Source: JAFAGX01 sp035623255 (lineage in GTDB: Bacteria > Acidobacteriota > Terriglobia > Terriglobales > Acidobacteriaceae). Taken from it: 64,000 bases of DNA. Shown one piece after another: positions 62,631 to 64,000 of the stretch. The first letter of the stretch is position 1. The number at the start of each line of letters is the position of its first letter. A program made the position numbers and the translations under genes. Below the pieces are notes generated by a model that saw only the letters and a list, made by a program, of their open reading frames with translations, was not told the DNA's origin and did not search any database. The stretch lies in assembly GCA_035623255.1 (NCBI GenBank), contig DASPTU010000014.1, positions 42,790-106,789 on the forward strand. Direction: 5' to 3'.

Positions 62631-63748
62631 AAGTTGGCCTTGGGTTATATCGGCATATGCTCACGCGCGAGTATTACAACTTCGCGCGCCAGGCAGGATG
62701 CACCCACGTGGTTGCCCATCTTGTGGACTATTTCAACGAGGGCTCCAATAATCCTCGGCAAAACCAACCCACCAGTGGAAAGTACGACCCATGGGGAGTC
62801 GCGGGCGATCCCGAGAAGCTCTGGACCGTGGCCGAATTAAAGAACCTTCGGCGGGAAATCGAAGATGCCGGATTGTCCCTCGCAGCCATTGAGAATCTGG
62901 ATCCCGCTCATTGGCATGACATCTTGCTCGACGGTCCGCAGCGTCGTCAGCAAATCGAAAACGTGAAGACCATTATCCGGCACATGGGAGATGCGGGCAT
63001 CCCAATCCTCGGTTATAACTTCAGCTTGGCAGGAGTTTGTGGTCGTGTCACAACTCCTTCCGGCCGCGGGAGAGCTCTAGCCGTAGGAATGGATGGCCCG
63101 GCAGATGATCAACCCGTTCCAATCGGCATGGTGTGGAACATGGTTTACGACCCGAAGGCCCCAGCAGGCAACTTGGCTCCTGTTTCTCATGAGCAACTCT
63201 GGCGGCGCCTGCAGCGATTTCTTGAGGAAGTAATCCCAGTCGCCGAGCAATCGGGAGTGAAACTCGCGGCACATCCGGACGATCCGCCAATGCCGACCAT
63301 GCGCGGACAGCCTCGTCTCGTGTTCCAACCGCACATGTATCAGCGCTTGCTGGATTCGGTTCCCAGCAATTCCAATGCTCTGGAACTTTGCGTCGGAACC
63401 ATCGCCGAAATGACAGAGGGAGGCGTTCACGAAGCTGTCGACCGCTACAGCAAACAGGGGAAGATCGCCTACATTCATCTTCGCAACGTGGTAGGTAAGG
63501 TCCCCAATTATCGGGAAACTTTTATCGACGAGGGTGACGTGGACATGGTGAGGATCCTTTCGATTCTCAAGCACAATCGGTTCGACGGTGTCATTATTCC
63601 CGATCACACTCCACAAATGTCCTGCGCGGCTCCCTGGCATGCGGGAATGGCGCACACCATTGGTTTCATACTTGCCGTAAAGGCCATGCTCGAGTCCGCC
63701 GACCGCGCTGCCCCAGACACCATCAAGACCACGCCCCAAAATGGATAA
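62627..63748 (+). CDS. Mannonate dehydratase-like (UxuA family)
   Basis: This encodes a 373-residue protein of the xylose-isomerase-like TIM barrels. UxuA-type metal ligands are present: LAAHPDDPPMPTMRGQPR (His) near 222-239, ALELCVGTIAEMTEGG (Cys) near 249-264, IAYIHLRNVVG (His) near 280-290 and IIPDHTPQMSCAA (Asp) near 325-337. UxuA converts D-mannonate to 2-keto-3-deoxygluconate. It is slightly shorter than E. coli UxuA. The start overlaps the SDR stop and the stop overlaps the porter start (ATG 63741), giving a tightly coupled three-gene unit for uronate use that would feed the KDG kinase. Confidence 0.88.
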   Translation: MKVGLGLYRHMLTREYYNFARQAGCTHVVAHLVDYFNEGSNNPRQNQPTSGKYDPWGVAGDPEKLWTVAELKNLRREIEDAGLSLAAIENLDPAHWHDILLDGPQRRQQIENVKTIIRHMGDAGIPILGYNFSLAGVCGRVTTPSGRGRALAVGMDGPADDQPVPIGMVWNMVYDPKAPAGNLAPVSHEQLWRRLQRFLEEVIPVAEQSGVKLAAHPDDPPMPTMRGQPRLVFQPHMYQRLLDSVPSNSNALELCVGTIAEMTEGGVHEAVDRYSKQGKIAYIHLRNVVGKVPNYRETFIDEGDVDMVRILSILKHNRFDGVIIPDHTPQMSCAAPWHAGMAHTIGFILAVKAMLESADRAAPDTIKTTPQNG

Positions 63749-64000
63749 CCCGAGCCCCTTGCCGATGCAATCGCATCCTCGCCTCCCACTTGTGATTGCG
63801 GCCACGGTCTCAACCTTGGGGGGCTTCCTCTTTGGCTACGACAACATCGTAATCAGCGGCGCCATCGGCTATCTCAGCCGGCTCTTTCATCTCGATGCTG
63901 CGGGCACGGGATGGGCCGCGGGATGCGCGCTCGTAGGGTGCATATTTGGCTGCGCAATTGCCGGAACTGTCGCGGACTATCTCGGCAAGAAGAAAGGTCT
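63741..64000 (+). CDS. MFS sugar porter, 5' part (cut by window end)
   Basis: The first 86 codons are present, starting at ATG 63741, eight bases inside the UxuA-like gene. It reads VIAATVSTLGGFLFGYDNIV then ISGAIGYLSRLFHL near 18-52, the opening of a sugar:proton symporter like the one at 43301. A second helix (AAGCALVGCIFGCAIAGTVA) and the start of the RxGR-type loop (YLGKKKG) follow before the window ends. It probably imports the sugar acid or oligosaccharide handled by this operon. Confidence 0.9.
   Translation, partial: MDNPSPLPMQSHPRLPLVIAATVSTLGGFLFGYDNIVISGAIGYLSRLFHLDAAGTGWAAGCALVGCIFGCAIAGTVADYLGKKKG

Noticed and set aside
1..64000. rRNA, tRNA, CRISPR arrays, insertion sequences, prophage
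   Set aside because: I looked for tRNA-like cloverleafs, repeated spacers, transposase motifs and phage genes and found none that I could support by eye.

Overview
The window looks like a chromosomal segment of a free-living soil acidobacterium (Acidobacteriota, Terriglobia-like). I infer this from gene content, not from a marker search. Supporting signs are a roughly 1,225-residue Oar-type TonB-dependent receptor with an N-terminal carboxypeptidase-regulatory domain, a CRTAC1/ASPIC-UnbV protein paired with a TPR protein, many periplasmic glycoside hydrolases, mostly moderately GC-rich codon use and scattered GTCATCCCGA...GAGGGATCTCGCG repeats. I saw no rRNA, tRNA, CRISPR array, insertion sequence or prophage.

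Layout. 1-2.5 kb holds three small poorly characterised genes (a membrane-anchored protein, a GrlR-like protein and an unknown). 2.5-16 kb is housekeeping: valS, nadC, birA, coaX, an RlmD/RumA-type rRNA methyltransferase, comEC, a DUF2007 protein and a large exported TPR protein. 16-23 kb is a minus-strand lipid/redox block: a YtxH protein, a lipase-like protein that has lost two of its three catalytic residues, an acyl-activating enzyme/carrier/acyltransferase fusion, and an AhpD-like peroxidase gene with an in-frame TGA. A methyltransferase lies on the other strand. 23-30 kb has a 1,006-residue TPR protein, a LOG protein, thiE, a membrane diguanylate cyclase, a scar where two response-regulator genes lost their 5' ends, and cheX.

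30-64 kb is a carbohydrate region. It has an epimerase, Gfo/Idh oxidoreductases, GH3 beta-glucosidase, the TonB receptor facing a LacI regulator across a probable operator, a CRTAC1/TPR pair, a sugar porter and GH2 beta-mannosidase. It continues with a ThDP enzyme and a histidinol-dehydrogenase-like enzyme, a D-lyxose/D-mannose isomerase with a PfkB kinase, a ROK kinase with DeoC, KDG kinase, a GH39-like glycosidase and a tight run of sugar-acid genes (enolase-superfamily dehydratase, KDPG aldolase, RraA-like aldolase, SDR, UxuA-like dehydratase, MFS porter cut by the window end). Together these suggest uptake of plant-type oligosaccharides, periplasmic hydrolysis and oxidation of sugars and uronates to pyruvate.

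The strongest unexpected signal is at 20399-20965. Two apparently separate short reading frames are one AhpD/carboxymuconolactone-decarboxylase-like gene with a TGA at the second position of a CxxC-type motif (Cys-Val-Tyr-Sec, then His four residues after Sec). A perfect 7-bp stem with a G-starting loop begins 10 nt after the TGA, as expected for a bacterial SECIS element. It is best read as a selenoprotein.
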